Assembly (NCBI GenBank): GCA_021157815.1
Contig: JAGGVT010000131.1
Coordinates: forward strand, 1 to 18,476
Source of the DNA: a bacterium
GTDB lineage: Bacteria > JAJVIF01 > JAGGVT01
Reading direction: 5' to 3'
Length of the DNA stretch: 18,476 nucleotides
Below are positions 1-6,732 of the stretch, one piece after another. Both the position numbers and the translations under genes were made by a program. The notes beneath the pieces were generated by a model, which made no database searches, was not told where the DNA came from, and saw only the letters and a program-made list of their open reading frames with translations. How positions within the stretch are numbered: the stretch's first letter is position 1; the number at the start of each line of letters is the position of its first letter.

Positions 1-2
1 CC

Positions 3-503
3 GCATATATTGAGGGTTCTGTATATACACTGCATCACCAGTCGAATGTGCGAGTGTCGAACGGGTACGCGTATATCGGGACGGATGCGTACGGGATTCA
101 TATTGTCGATGTCGATCCGCCGGAAGAGGCGCAGGAAGTGCAATATATCAATTTTGGCGATTACGAGTCGGTTTATGAAATCGACGTTGTCGGTGATTAT
201 TGCTATGTCGCCAACGAGGCAAACGGCCTTCAGATAATCGATGTGTCGGTGCCTGAGGATGCTTTTGTTGTGAATCAGGTTTCATCTCCGTGCGGGTTTG
301 GAGTGAAAGTTGTTGACGGGATAGCGTACCTTGCGGATTGCACGAAAGGCGGGTTGACGATTGTCGATGTCGATCCGGTTGAGGATGCGTTTGTTGTCGA
401 GGAAATCAATACTCCGTTCAACGGATGGGGTCTGGATGTCGCGGATGGGTATGCGTATGTGAATGATTATCACGACAGTTTGCAGATAGTGCAGATTTAT
501 TAG
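3..503 (+). CDS. LVIVD-repeat beta-propeller protein, C-terminal part (5' end outside window)
   Basis: The reading frame is open from the first bases of the window to a TAG at 501-503, so the gene begins upstream; the GTG at 48 is only an internal codon. The visible ~166 residues contain four repeats of about 40 residues, each with a G-Y/I-x-Y/A-x-V/I strand followed by a strand like GLQIIDVSVPEDAF or GLTIVDVDPVEDAF. This is the LVIVD repeat pattern, which folds as beta-propeller blades in extracellular or cell-surface proteins. The last blade ends at the C-terminus (LQIVQIY), as in the complete LVIVD protein at 15640-18288 (ending LKIIKLW), so the 3' end is natural. The linker differs from that paralogue (VDPVEDAF against SDPxNPE), so the two are related but not recent copies. 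Ligand and role are unknown. Confidence 0.8.
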   Translation, partial: AYIEGSVYTLHHQSNVRVSNGYAYIGTDAYGIHIVDVDPPEEAQEVQYINFGDYESVYEIDVVGDYCYVANEANGLQIIDVSVPEDAFVVNQVSSPCGFGVKVVDGIAYLADCTKGGLTIVDVDPVEDAFVVEEINTPFNGWGLDVADGYAYVNDYHDSLQIVQIY

Positions 504-587
504 GAGCGATCGCATTGCACCCACAAATCACAAAAAGACGTGATGTGTGGGCGGCCCCCGTGCTGTGTTAATCGCATAAAAGAAGAT

Positions 588-621
588 ACTCGCACTGGGA
601 AACCACTCGCACTGGGAAAAG
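588..621 (+). repeat. Tandem duplication of a 17-bp unit
   Basis: The unit ACTCGCACTGGGAAA plus two bases occurs twice back to back (588-604 and 605-621). The copies are identical over the first 15 bases. It could be a replication-slippage product; no function is evident. Confidence 0.75.
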
Positions 622-626
622 CAAAT

Positions 627-714
627 CGTCATTCCCGCGAAAGCGGGAATCCATTGTTAACTACGATAGATCACTGAAAAGATAAAATGGATTCCCGCTT
701 TCGCGGGAATGACG
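627..714. repeat. Intergenic inverted repeat with 29-bp perfect arms, each arm itself a palindrome
   Basis: The left arm (627-655) and right arm (686-714) are perfect reverse complements over 29 bp, separated by a 30-bp spacer. Each arm contains its own hairpin: ATTCCCGC, then GAAA, then GCGGGAAT at 631-650, and the same with TTTC at 691-710. The structure can therefore form either one long cruciform or two short stem-loops, the first with a GNRA-type tetraloop. This looks like a dispersed intergenic palindromic repeat (REP or MITE-like). No coding sequence lies inside it and there is no T-run to make it a classical terminator. Confidence 0.85.
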
Positions 715-847
715 GAATTTTACTAACTACAAACTGAGCCTTCATTATTGTATTCCCCTACACTTTCACTCAAACAGGCACTTTCACCGAACAGTGAAAA
801 GGGTGAAAATAGTGAAAATTCGACTTGCGATTCTTTCCGATGACGGG

Positions 848-3800
848 TTATAAATCCACAAGGAGTTCTATCGATACGCAATTCAGCGATGCCACTCCGA
901 AATGTTCCTCGACTTTTCCCCTTATGACAAACGGGCCGTGGGTTTTGGCGAGGTGGGCGTACCTCTCATAGGCGGCGGGGAACATGGTTACCTCGTAGGT
1001 GCCGCTTAAATCCTCCATTGAGAAGAATTTCATCAGCCGTCCGGATTTGCGTGTGCGGATTGTTTTTTGCGCGACCATCCATCCGACCATCGTGATGCGC
1101 TTTTGGGCGTGGAGTATCATTTCCGATGCCGGGACAATGTTGAGCTTTTTTATTTCATCGGTGAAACACTCCAGCGGGTGGCAGGTGACAATTCGTCCGA
1201 AGTGTTTTAGTTCCATTTGGAGTTTTTTGCGCGTGGTGAAATCCGCGCGTTTTGCTATTTGCGGTGCGGGGTCGTGCGAGGGGAATAGTTCGGCGGGTGA
1301 TTGTTTCAGCGGTTTGTTGTAGATTTGGCTTTGCATGAGGAGTTGCGGGCGGGGTGTTCCGAGGGAATCGAGCGCGCCACATTCTATGAGAATTGTCAGT
1401 TGCGATGGTGTTATTGAGGTTCGGCGGACGAAATCGTGGAGGGATTTGAATACGCCGTCGGATTCACGTTTGGCGATGATTTTGTTGATTGTTTTTTGTT
1501 CGAGGTTTTTGATAATGCAGAACCCGAGTCGGATGTGTTGATGATTTTCTCCCCCCTTTAATCCCCCCGCGAGCGGGGGGAGATAAGAGCGAATAAAATT
1601 TCTGGAAAGACAGGAGCAAATGGAATTGCAGTTCTCTCTCTTCCCGTTTGCGAGAAGGGTTGGGCCAACTCCCTCCCCTTTCAGAGGGAAGGCTGGGGTG
1701 GGGGCAATTTCCGCAACATAAAGATACTTGCTGAAGTTGATATCCGGTGGGAGGATTTTGACTCCGAGACGCCGGGCCTCTGATATGTAGGCGCTTAAGC
1801 TGTAAAAGCCGCCGAAGTTTGACATTACACTTGCCATGAAAAGTGCGGGGAAATGGACTTTGAGGTATGCCATCTGGAAACTCAGGATTGCGAATGATGC
1901 TGAATGCCCTTTGCAGAATGAGTATCCGGCGAATGATTTTATCTGCCGCCAGATTTCGGTCGCGATTTCGATGTCGATCCCACGTTCGATACACGCATGG
2001 ATGAAATCATCCTCGAACTGTCGCATCGATTTCCGCCCCCTGCCCTTTCCGCTCATCGCGCGCCGAAGGAGGTCGGCCTCGGCGAGTGTCATTCCGGCGA
2101 TGTAGTGAACAACACGGATGACATCCTCCTGGTAAATCATTACGCCGTACGTTAGTTTCAAAATTTGTTCGAGTTTGGGGTGCAGATATTCCACTTCTGA
2201 TTGGTTATTGTGGCGTTTGATGTATTCATCCATCATTCCGCTTTCCGCGACACCGGGGCGGATTACTGAACTCGCCGCTGTGAGGCCCTCGAAATCGACG
2301 ACGTGGAGTTTTTGTAAAAGGCTGCGCATCGCGGGTGATTCAATATAGAAACATCCCATTGTTTTACCCGAGCGTATGAGTTCGATTGTTTTCGCGTTGT
2401 TGAAGACCATGTTCTGATTGTTGATGTCTGGCGCTTGTCCGCTTCTTTTGAGAGTGTCCATGATATCGGTGAATACGCCGAGAGAGCGGTTGCCGAGAAG
2501 GTCGATTTTAATTAGTCCGACAGCTTCGACGGCGCGCATCTCGAATTGCGTTACAGCAAGCCCTTTTCCGCTCTGGCCTGATTTTTGCAACGGGAGATGG
2601 TTGGTGATTGGGTCCGGTGTGATTACAATCCCGGCGCAGTGGATTGAGAGATGCTGCACGAATCCCTGAATTTTACCGGCGATGGCGAGAACGTCTTGCC
2701 AAATTTTCAGATCGAACGGAAACTCGCGCGTTTTCGGGTAATGCTCGCTCAGTTTCGACATGCTGCCATCCCATCCCCACGGGATTTTTTTTGAGACGGA
2801 AAGCGCCTCGTTTTCAGGGATGCCGTACGCCTTTGCGACCTCTCGAATCGCGCTTCTCATGCGAAATGTAACATGGGTTGAGATCATCGCGACACGGTCA
2901 CGGCCATGGCGTTCATAAACCCATTCGATTATTTCATCGCGGCGTTTCCAGCTGAAATCGATGTCGATGTCCGGGGGAACGTTTCGCCACGGATTGAGGA
3001 ATCGCTCGAAGAAAAGATCGCTTTTAATCGGGTCAACGTGAGTTAATTGAAGACAGTAGCTGACAAGCGAGTTTGCCGCGGAACCCCGTCCGATACAGGG
3101 GATATCCCTTTCACGAGCGAAGCGAACGATGTCCCAGACTGTGAGGAAATAGGAGGAAAATCCAAGGCGTTTAATCATGGAGAGTTCTGATTTCAGGCGG
3201 CGTTTGGCATCATCGGATGGATTCGGCATCCGGAGTTTCAAGCCATCATGCGCGATGCGGGATAAAAAGACGTGGTCGGTTTCACCGTTGGGTACCTGGA
3301 ACTGTGGAGATATCCAGCGGTAGAAAGTTGGGGTGTAATCACACATCGCTGCGATTTCATTTGTGCGTTCGATTGCGCCGGGGAATCGTTCACGCCATCG
3401 GGTGAGTTGGCCGATGTGTTTCAGGCAGCGGTCACGAGGTAAATAATCGGAATCTTTCAAGCGGTTGACTGAGGTTAGGAGTCCAATCGCACGTAGGACT
3501 TTGTGGGTTTCCCAGCGGGTTTCATCGGTGCCGTATGATGCCGCGGTTATGACTGTTTTGATTCCGAGCCGTTCGGCTTCGCGTGCGAGGCGGTAGTTTT
3601 GTTTGAGTGTGCGAGTGTTGTCGGATGCGATGATTTCTGCGTAGATGTTTCCCCCCCTTAATCCCCCCGCGAGCGGGGGGAGACAATTTGCTTCCTCCCT
3701 CTTCTGATCGTAGCCTGGGAATCCATTTCCCGGGGTTTTTGCGGACAGGCTGTCCGCGTTCCCGGGGGGGTGTTTTGAAAGCTCGGTCAGTAAATTCGGG

Positions 3801-4171
3801 TCGTGTACGAGAACAATTACGTTCTCATCCGCTTGCAGGAGTGTTTGGAGAAAATCGAAATTTTTGTCGAGGTGGCGGCTGGTGATTGTTTGTGAAATGA
3901 ATTCGTAGCCCTTTCTGTTTCGCGCGAGGATAATGGCGGTGCGGTGGGATACGTTTGGTTCAGTTAATTCGCAGCCGATGATTGGTTTGATTCCGGCATC
4001 TTTGGCGGCTTTTGCGAATGGTACAACGCCGGCAAGGGAATCGCGGTCGGTGATTGCGATTGCGCTCTGGTTGAATTTTGATGCCCACTCGATAATGTCC
4101 ATCGGGGATGATGCTCCGAAGTGTAGAGAGTGCGAGCTCGCGGTGTGCAGATTTATGAATGAGTTAGACAC
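848..4171 (-). CDS. dnaE: DNA polymerase III alpha subunit, DnaE2-like (non-replicative type), with in-frame repeat insertions
   Basis: The 1107-residue product is a C-family DNA polymerase. An N-terminal PHP domain (about 1-250) opens with NLHTASSHS and has AITDRDSL near 39-46. The palm domain has GRGSAANS at 361-368, PPDIDIDF at 399-406 (catalytic D401 and D403) and KIDLLG at 555-560 (D557), so the three catalytic aspartates are present. A finger/HhH region with AGYSFCKGHSASFA (near 748-761) and a C-terminal OB-fold (about 1025-1107) follow. GRGSAANS, PPDIDIDF and the short C-terminus fit the DnaE2/ImuC-like branch better than replicative DnaE1, which is inference from remembered family motifs. 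PHP metal ligands look lost: LHxH reads LHTA and TDH reads TDR. Two segments (about 133-175 and 822-878) are translated repeat elements. Translation starts at GTG 4171 at the predicted transcript start. No imuA or imuB partner lies nearby. Confidence 0.9.
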   Translation of the reverse strand: MSNSFINLHTASSHSLHFGASSPMDIIEWASKFNQSAIAITDRDSLAGVVPFAKAAKDAGIKPIIGCELTEPNVSHRTAIILARNRKGYEFISQTITSRHLDKNFDFLQTLLQADENVIVLVHDPNLLTELSKHPPGNADSLSAKTPGNGFPGYDQKREEANCLPPLAGGLRGGNIYAEIIASDNTRTLKQNYRLAREAERLGIKTVITAASYGTDETRWETHKVLRAIGLLTSVNRLKDSDYLPRDRCLKHIGQLTRWRERFPGAIERTNEIAAMCDYTPTFYRWISPQFQVPNGETDHVFLSRIAHDGLKLRMPNPSDDAKRRLKSELSMIKRLGFSSYFLTVWDIVRFARERDIPCIGRGSAANSLVSYCLQLTHVDPIKSDLFFERFLNPWRNVPPDIDIDFSWKRRDEIIEWVYERHGRDRVAMISTHVTFRMRSAIREVAKAYGIPENEALSVSKKIPWGWDGSMSKLSEHYPKTREFPFDLKIWQDVLAIAGKIQGFVQHLSIHCAGIVITPDPITNHLPLQKSGQSGKGLAVTQFEMRAVEAVGLIKIDLLGNRSLGVFTDIMDTLKRSGQAPDINNQNMVFNNAKTIELIRSGKTMGCFYIESPAMRSLLQKLHVVDFEGLTAASSVIRPGVAESGMMDEYIKRHNNQSEVEYLHPKLEQILKLTYGVMIYQEDVIRVVHYIAGMTLAEADLLRRAMSGKGRGRKSMRQFEDDFIHACIERGIDIEIATEIWRQIKSFAGYSFCKGHSASFAILSFQMAYLKVHFPALFMASVMSNFGGFYSLSAYISEARRLGVKILPPDINFSKYLYVAEIAPTPAFPLKGEGVGPTLLANGKRENCNSICSCLSRNFIRSYLPPLAGGLKGGENHQHIRLGFCIIKNLEQKTINKIIAKRESDGVFKSLHDFVRRTSITPSQLTILIECGALDSLGTPRPQLLMQSQIYNKPLKQSPAELFPSHDPAPQIAKRADFTTRKKLQMELKHFGRIVTCHPLECFTDEIKKLNIVPASEMILHAQKRITMVGWMVAQKTIRTRKSGRLMKFFSMEDLSGTYEVTMFPAAYERYAHLAKTHGPFVIRGKVEEHFGVASLNCVSIELLVDL
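1538..1708 (-). repeat. In-frame insertion in the polymerase gene: core of the MITE-like element
   Basis: Codons ~822-878 separate two stretches that are normally near-adjacent in the family (a PPDIN...YVAE part and an HIRLGF part). The inserted DNA has the same module order as the elements at 5562-5761 and 15309-15494. Module one is a C-tract, then TTTAATCCCCCC, then GCGAGCGGGGGG (1551-1582). Next comes an AT-richer centre, then a TTTGCGAGAAGGG-like word (near 1648-1659). Last is CTCCCTCCCC followed by GGCTGGGGTGGGGG (1669-1704). The terminal inverted repeats are not recognisable. The frame stays open for 57 codons and yields the peptide YLPPLAGGLKGG. Ends are approximate. Confidence 0.75.
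3647..3775 (-). repeat. In-frame composite palindrome insertion in the PHP domain of the polymerase gene
   Basis: Codons ~133-175 lie between the LLTEL and NIYAEI stretches of the PHP domain. The insertion holds one module of the MITE family (CCCCCCCTTAATCCCCCC then GCGAGCGGGGGG, 3651-3682), translated as LPPLAGGLRGG. Beside it is a different palindrome, GCGGACA-GGC-TGTCCGC, flanked by CCCGGGG and CCCGGGGGG tracts (about 3728-3770), translated as PPGNADSLSAKTPGNG. Two repeat families therefore sit side by side without breaking the frame. Boundaries are estimated from where the polymerase-like sequence resumes. Confidence 0.7.
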
Positions 4172-4177
4172 GCGTTT

Positions 4178-4205
4178 ATTATACTATATTTTTGTTTAGC
4201 GTCAA
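4178..4205 (-). promoter_or_regulatory. Sigma-70-type promoter of the polymerase gene
   Basis: Read on the minus strand there is TTGACG (4205-4200), a 16-bp spacer and TATAAT (4183-4178). The expected transcription start, 6-8 bases downstream, falls at 4170-4172, on the GTG start codon at 4171. The mRNA is therefore predicted to be leaderless or nearly so. Confidence 0.7.
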
Positions 4206-4285
4206 GAGGGTTTGGCGCAAATATGCGGAATCCGTTTTTACCGTAAATTTCGGTAAAATCAGAATGAGCAAAATAGGTAATAAAT

Positions 4286-4468
4286 CGGTGTCAGACACCT
4301 TGAGTGTCCTAATATAGGGTGTCGGACTCCTTCATATTAATTGCACAATGATGCTGTGAGGCATGAATCGATCGGTAGACGAGTTTTACAATATATGGCA
4401 TTTGATATTAACTTGGGATATCGGTGTCAGAGCCCTTGACAATATCATTATCAAGGGCTCTGACACCG
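4286..4468. repeat. REP-like palindrome cluster (CGGTGTCAGA family)
   Basis: A word of the form CGGTGTCAGAcaCCTTGA occurs at 4286-4303, again with two changes at 4422-4439, and as a perfect reverse complement of the latter at 4451-4468. A degenerate copy (GGTGTCGGACTCCTT) lies at 4318-4332. The 4422-4439/4451-4468 pair makes an 18-bp perfect stem with an 11-base loop. No T-run follows, so this is more like a REP element than a terminator. Confidence 0.7.
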
Positions 4469-4618
4469 GTAAAATCAACACATTTCATCCGCAAATCTGT
4501 TGCGGGTAATTTTACCGATAATCATAACCCACCAATATTTGCTCGCTGCAAGTCGCATCGTGTGATAAAATAAATAATGATTCAACTTTTCATATACGGA
4601 ATGTATCTTATATAACAG

Positions 4619-5530
4619 ATGGTTCGGAAAATACTCTACATAGCGATTACGTTGATTGCGTTTAACATGTTCTGCGGATTTAATATCCAGCGGATTCCAC
4701 GGTGGTTTCAGGCGCAGTGGGATTACTACAACGGCAAGTATGTATCATCCTCTGAACATTATGAAAAAGCCTGTGATGGTGATACGGACTCGGTTATGCA
4801 GTATAACCATGGTGATGCGCAGTATCGTGATGGCGATTTCGAGGCGGCGGAAGAGTTATATACAAAAGCGGTTGAATCGAATTCTGAATTTGTTGACGCG
4901 TATTATAATCAGGGGAACGCGAGATTCAGACAGGGGAATCTTGAAGGCGCTGTTGAGTCTTATGAAAACGCGCTTGAAATTGATCCTGAACATGAGGACG
5001 CGCGATATAATCTAGAATATGTGAAAAAACTTCTCGAACAGCAGAATAACACAGGCGACAACGCTGATTCCCAGGAGGATAAACACAGCCAGAATCCTCA
5101 GTCATCCGAGAAGGAGGGTCAAAGCGACAGGGATGAACAACCTGAGGACAGCAAGGGCGGCAATTCTGATGAAGGCAGCGAAAGCAAGGACGCCGGTGAA
5201 TCAGCGAGTGGCATGGAACAGGAATCCGATGAGCAGATGGGTGAAAGCGGCAGCGGAAACAGCGGGGAAACTGAAGAGGAGCAGCCATCAGAGGCTAAAC
5301 AAAGTAACTCATCCGGACTGTCCGATGAAATGGTCGATCAGATTCTCGAGGCTCTTGCCGAGGAGGAACAGGCGCTCGCTGGCCAGCTGGAACGCCGACA
5401 GCGCAATGAAGATGATGAAATGAACGATCCGTTTGGAATATTCAACGACCTTTGGTCGATTCCAGATGATCTGGACCCGTTCGCAAAAAAGAAACGCAAG
5501 AATCGCGATAAGGAAGAGGTTGACTGGTAG
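4619..5530 (+). CDS. TPR protein, BatC-like, with acidic low-complexity region
   Basis: The 303-residue product starts with a hydrophobic segment (5-20) that can serve as signal peptide or membrane anchor. Two to three tetratricopeptide repeats follow, at about 57-90 and 92-125, the last reading AYYNQGNARFRQGNLEGAVE. Residues ~140-232 are low complexity (E, S, D, G, Q, N). A short helical segment (about 233-263, MVDQILEALAEEEQAL) and a basic tail ending KEEVDW close the protein. TPRs, a polar linker, an LEALxxEEQ helix and a terminal DW match BatC-type proteins of Bacteroides aerotolerance (Bat) operons, usually found with von Willebrand A-domain partners and a MoxR ATPase. No such partner lies here, so the assignment rests on architecture. 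No Shine-Dalgarno site precedes the ATG. Confidence 0.75.
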   Translation: MVRKILYIAITLIAFNMFCGFNIQRIPRWFQAQWDYYNGKYVSSSEHYEKACDGDTDSVMQYNHGDAQYRDGDFEAAEELYTKAVESNSEFVDAYYNQGNARFRQGNLEGAVESYENALEIDPEHEDARYNLEYVKKLLEQQNNTGDNADSQEDKHSQNPQSSEKEGQSDRDEQPEDSKGGNSDEGSESKDAGESASGMEQESDEQMGESGSGNSGETEEEQPSEAKQSNSSGLSDEMVDQILEALAEEEQALAGQLERRQRNEDDEMNDPFGIFNDLWSIPDDLDPFAKKKRKNRDKEEVDW

Positions 5531-5561
5531 CGGTTTTGTGATGTGACAGCAGAGGGTTTAT

Positions 5562-5761
5562 GAGCGTGTCGGAAAAGGCATCGCAAACAAGTTTCCCCCC
5601 ACCCCAGCCCTCCCCGCGAGCGGGGAGGGAGCATACTGTTTCTTCCCTTCGCAAGCGTATGGATCGGAAATATTATTTACAAATGCAAAAAATATTTCCC
5701 CCCGCTCGCGGGGGGATTGAGGGGGGGATGAGATATAGAAACTACCTTTCCCGACACGCTC
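5562..5761. mobile_element. MITE-like element, copy 1 (200 bp, terminal inverted repeats, TTAT/TTAA flanks)
   Basis: The ends are inverted repeats: GAGCGTGTCGGAAAAGG at 5562-5578 and its complement at the right end to 5761, with one mismatch in 17. The right flank is TTAA (5762-5765) and the left TTAT (5558-5561), consistent with a duplicated TTAA target after one mutation. Inside are two GC-rich palindromic modules: CCACCCCAGCCCTCCCC plus GCGAGCGGGGAGGG (about 5594-5630) and CCCCCCGCTCGCGGGGGG (about 5697-5714). An AT-rich centre holding CCCTTCGCAAG lies between them. No transposase is encoded, so it would be non-autonomous. It aligns throughout with 15309-15494 in reverse orientation. Confidence 0.8.
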
Positions 5762-5790
5762 TTAAACATCCTGCGATTTTTTGTCTCACT

Positions 5791-6732
5791 ATGAAGAAAC
5801 TCAAAATTCCAATCATTGCGATAGCCCTGGTGTTGATCATTCAGGGGGTGCCTTATGCGGGAGATACAGGCAGGACCGGATTCGCGGTGGCATCCGACGC
5901 ATCGGTGTTTCTGCTTGTGCCATCGAGTGAAAAGAAAATCCATCACTTTAAATCAAGCGGAGTTTTAATTGGTAAATTCGGTGAGGAGGGTGCTGTCGAG
6001 GGGCAGCTGCTTATGCCGGTTGACATGGCCATTTACAAGAACAAACTCTATATCTTGGATCTTTTCGGTCCGCAGATAAAAGTGTTTTCTCTTTCAGGCA
6101 AACCGCTTGATGAGTTCGGCAGGGATTTCCCAAAGGATCAGAAACTTGTAAAACCGCTTATGATGCGCATCCGTTACAGCAAGACCGGTGAAAAGGATAT
6201 CCTGTATGTTCTGGACAAGGGGAAAAACCTGATAATGAAATACACGCTGGATGGCAAATTTATCGAGGGGCTTGACCTTCCGCCGGATGATGAGAGGTAT
6301 TTCCACTGGATGACATCGTTTAATGTGGACAGCGGGGATAATCTGTGGTTTACGACTGATTCAATCGACGATACAGCGCTTAGGCATGTTCTTGTTTATG
6401 ATGAAGCCGGATTCCCGAAAAACGATTTCAGCATGACCAAGATTGGCGACGGGCTTGGCTTTTTGTCGGATATAATCCCGCTTGAGGATGGAGAGTATAT
6501 TGTCGCGGACAGTTCGCTGGATATGTCATCGTTGTACACAGGCGCTATTATGCTTTTCACCGCCACTGAGCCATCCGGGCAATATTCAATTTATGATACG
6601 AATAAATTCAAGTTTTATTCCCCTGAACGGATTTCGATTGTCGGCAGTTCGATGTATGTCCTTACCAGCAATAATCTGCTTTTGAAGTTGGATAAGAATT
6701 ATCATGTTTTGAAGACGTGGAATCTGCAGTAA
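5791..6732 (+). CDS. Secreted NHL-type (six-bladed) beta-propeller protein
   Basis: From ATG 5791 the product is 313 residues with a clear signal peptide: MKKLK, hydrophobic IPIIAIALVLIIQG, and a likely cleavage near PYAGD. The rest is a set of short beta-propeller blades. Examples are GVLIGKFGEEGAVEGQLLMP-type NHL strands near 55-75, LYILDLFGPQIKVFSLSGK, ILYVLDKGKNLIMKYTLDGK and MYVLTSNNLLLKLDKNYHVLKTW. NHL-like propellers are usually exported binding or scaffold modules; ligand and partner are not known here. The frame is open upstream to an ATG at 5560, but those 77 codons are translated MITE DNA, so 5791 is preferred. No Shine-Dalgarno motif is visible. It may be co-transcribed with the TPR gene ending at 5530. 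Confidence 0.75.
   Translation: MKKLKIPIIAIALVLIIQGVPYAGDTGRTGFAVASDASVFLLVPSSEKKIHHFKSSGVLIGKFGEEGAVEGQLLMPVDMAIYKNKLYILDLFGPQIKVFSLSGKPLDEFGRDFPKDQKLVKPLMMRIRYSKTGEKDILYVLDKGKNLIMKYTLDGKFIEGLDLPPDDERYFHWMTSFNVDSGDNLWFTTDSIDDTALRHVLVYDEAGFPKNDFSMTKIGDGLGFLSDIIPLEDGEYIVADSSLDMSSLYTGAIMLFTATEPSGQYSIYDTNKFKFYSPERISIVGSSMYVLTSNNLLLKLDKNYHVLKTWNLQ

Larger units (their letters stand above)
504..847. other. Intergenic region between two convergent gene ends
   Basis: This 344-bp stretch lies between the TAG of the LVIVD gene and the TAA of the polymerase gene on the other strand, so it is downstream of both. It holds a 17-bp tandem duplication (588-621) and a large inverted repeat (627-714). Near 770-825 there are several GTGAAAA and TTTCACC words that can pair weakly (for example TTTCACC with GTGAAA near 782-800). 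I see no coding potential and no convincing T-tailed terminator. Confidence 0.6.
4172..4618. other. Divergent intergenic region with palindromes and CGGTAAAAT words
   Basis: This 447-bp region separates the divergent polymerase and TPR genes. Besides the polymerase promoter and the REP-like cluster (4286-4468), it has four CGGTAAAAT-type words: TTTTACCG (4236-4243), CGGTAAAATC (4251-4260), CGGTAAAATC (4467-4476) and ATTTTACCG (4509-4517). The first two form an 8-bp inverted repeat with a 7-bp spacer, like an operator. For the TPR gene only a weak promoter is visible: TTCAAC (4581-4586), 17 bp, TATCTT (4604-4609). This would put the transcript start almost at its ATG. No gene is seen. Confidence 0.5.

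Noticed and set aside
1464-1994. Overlapping minus-strand frame of 176 codons in the polymerase gene
   Set aside because: It is an off-frame shadow of the polymerase gene and the repeat insertion; its proline and arginine-rich product reflects the repeat.
5560-5790. Upstream start for the propeller gene at ATG 5560
   Set aside because: The 77 extra codons are the translated MITE copy 1 and precede a typical signal peptide that begins at 5791.
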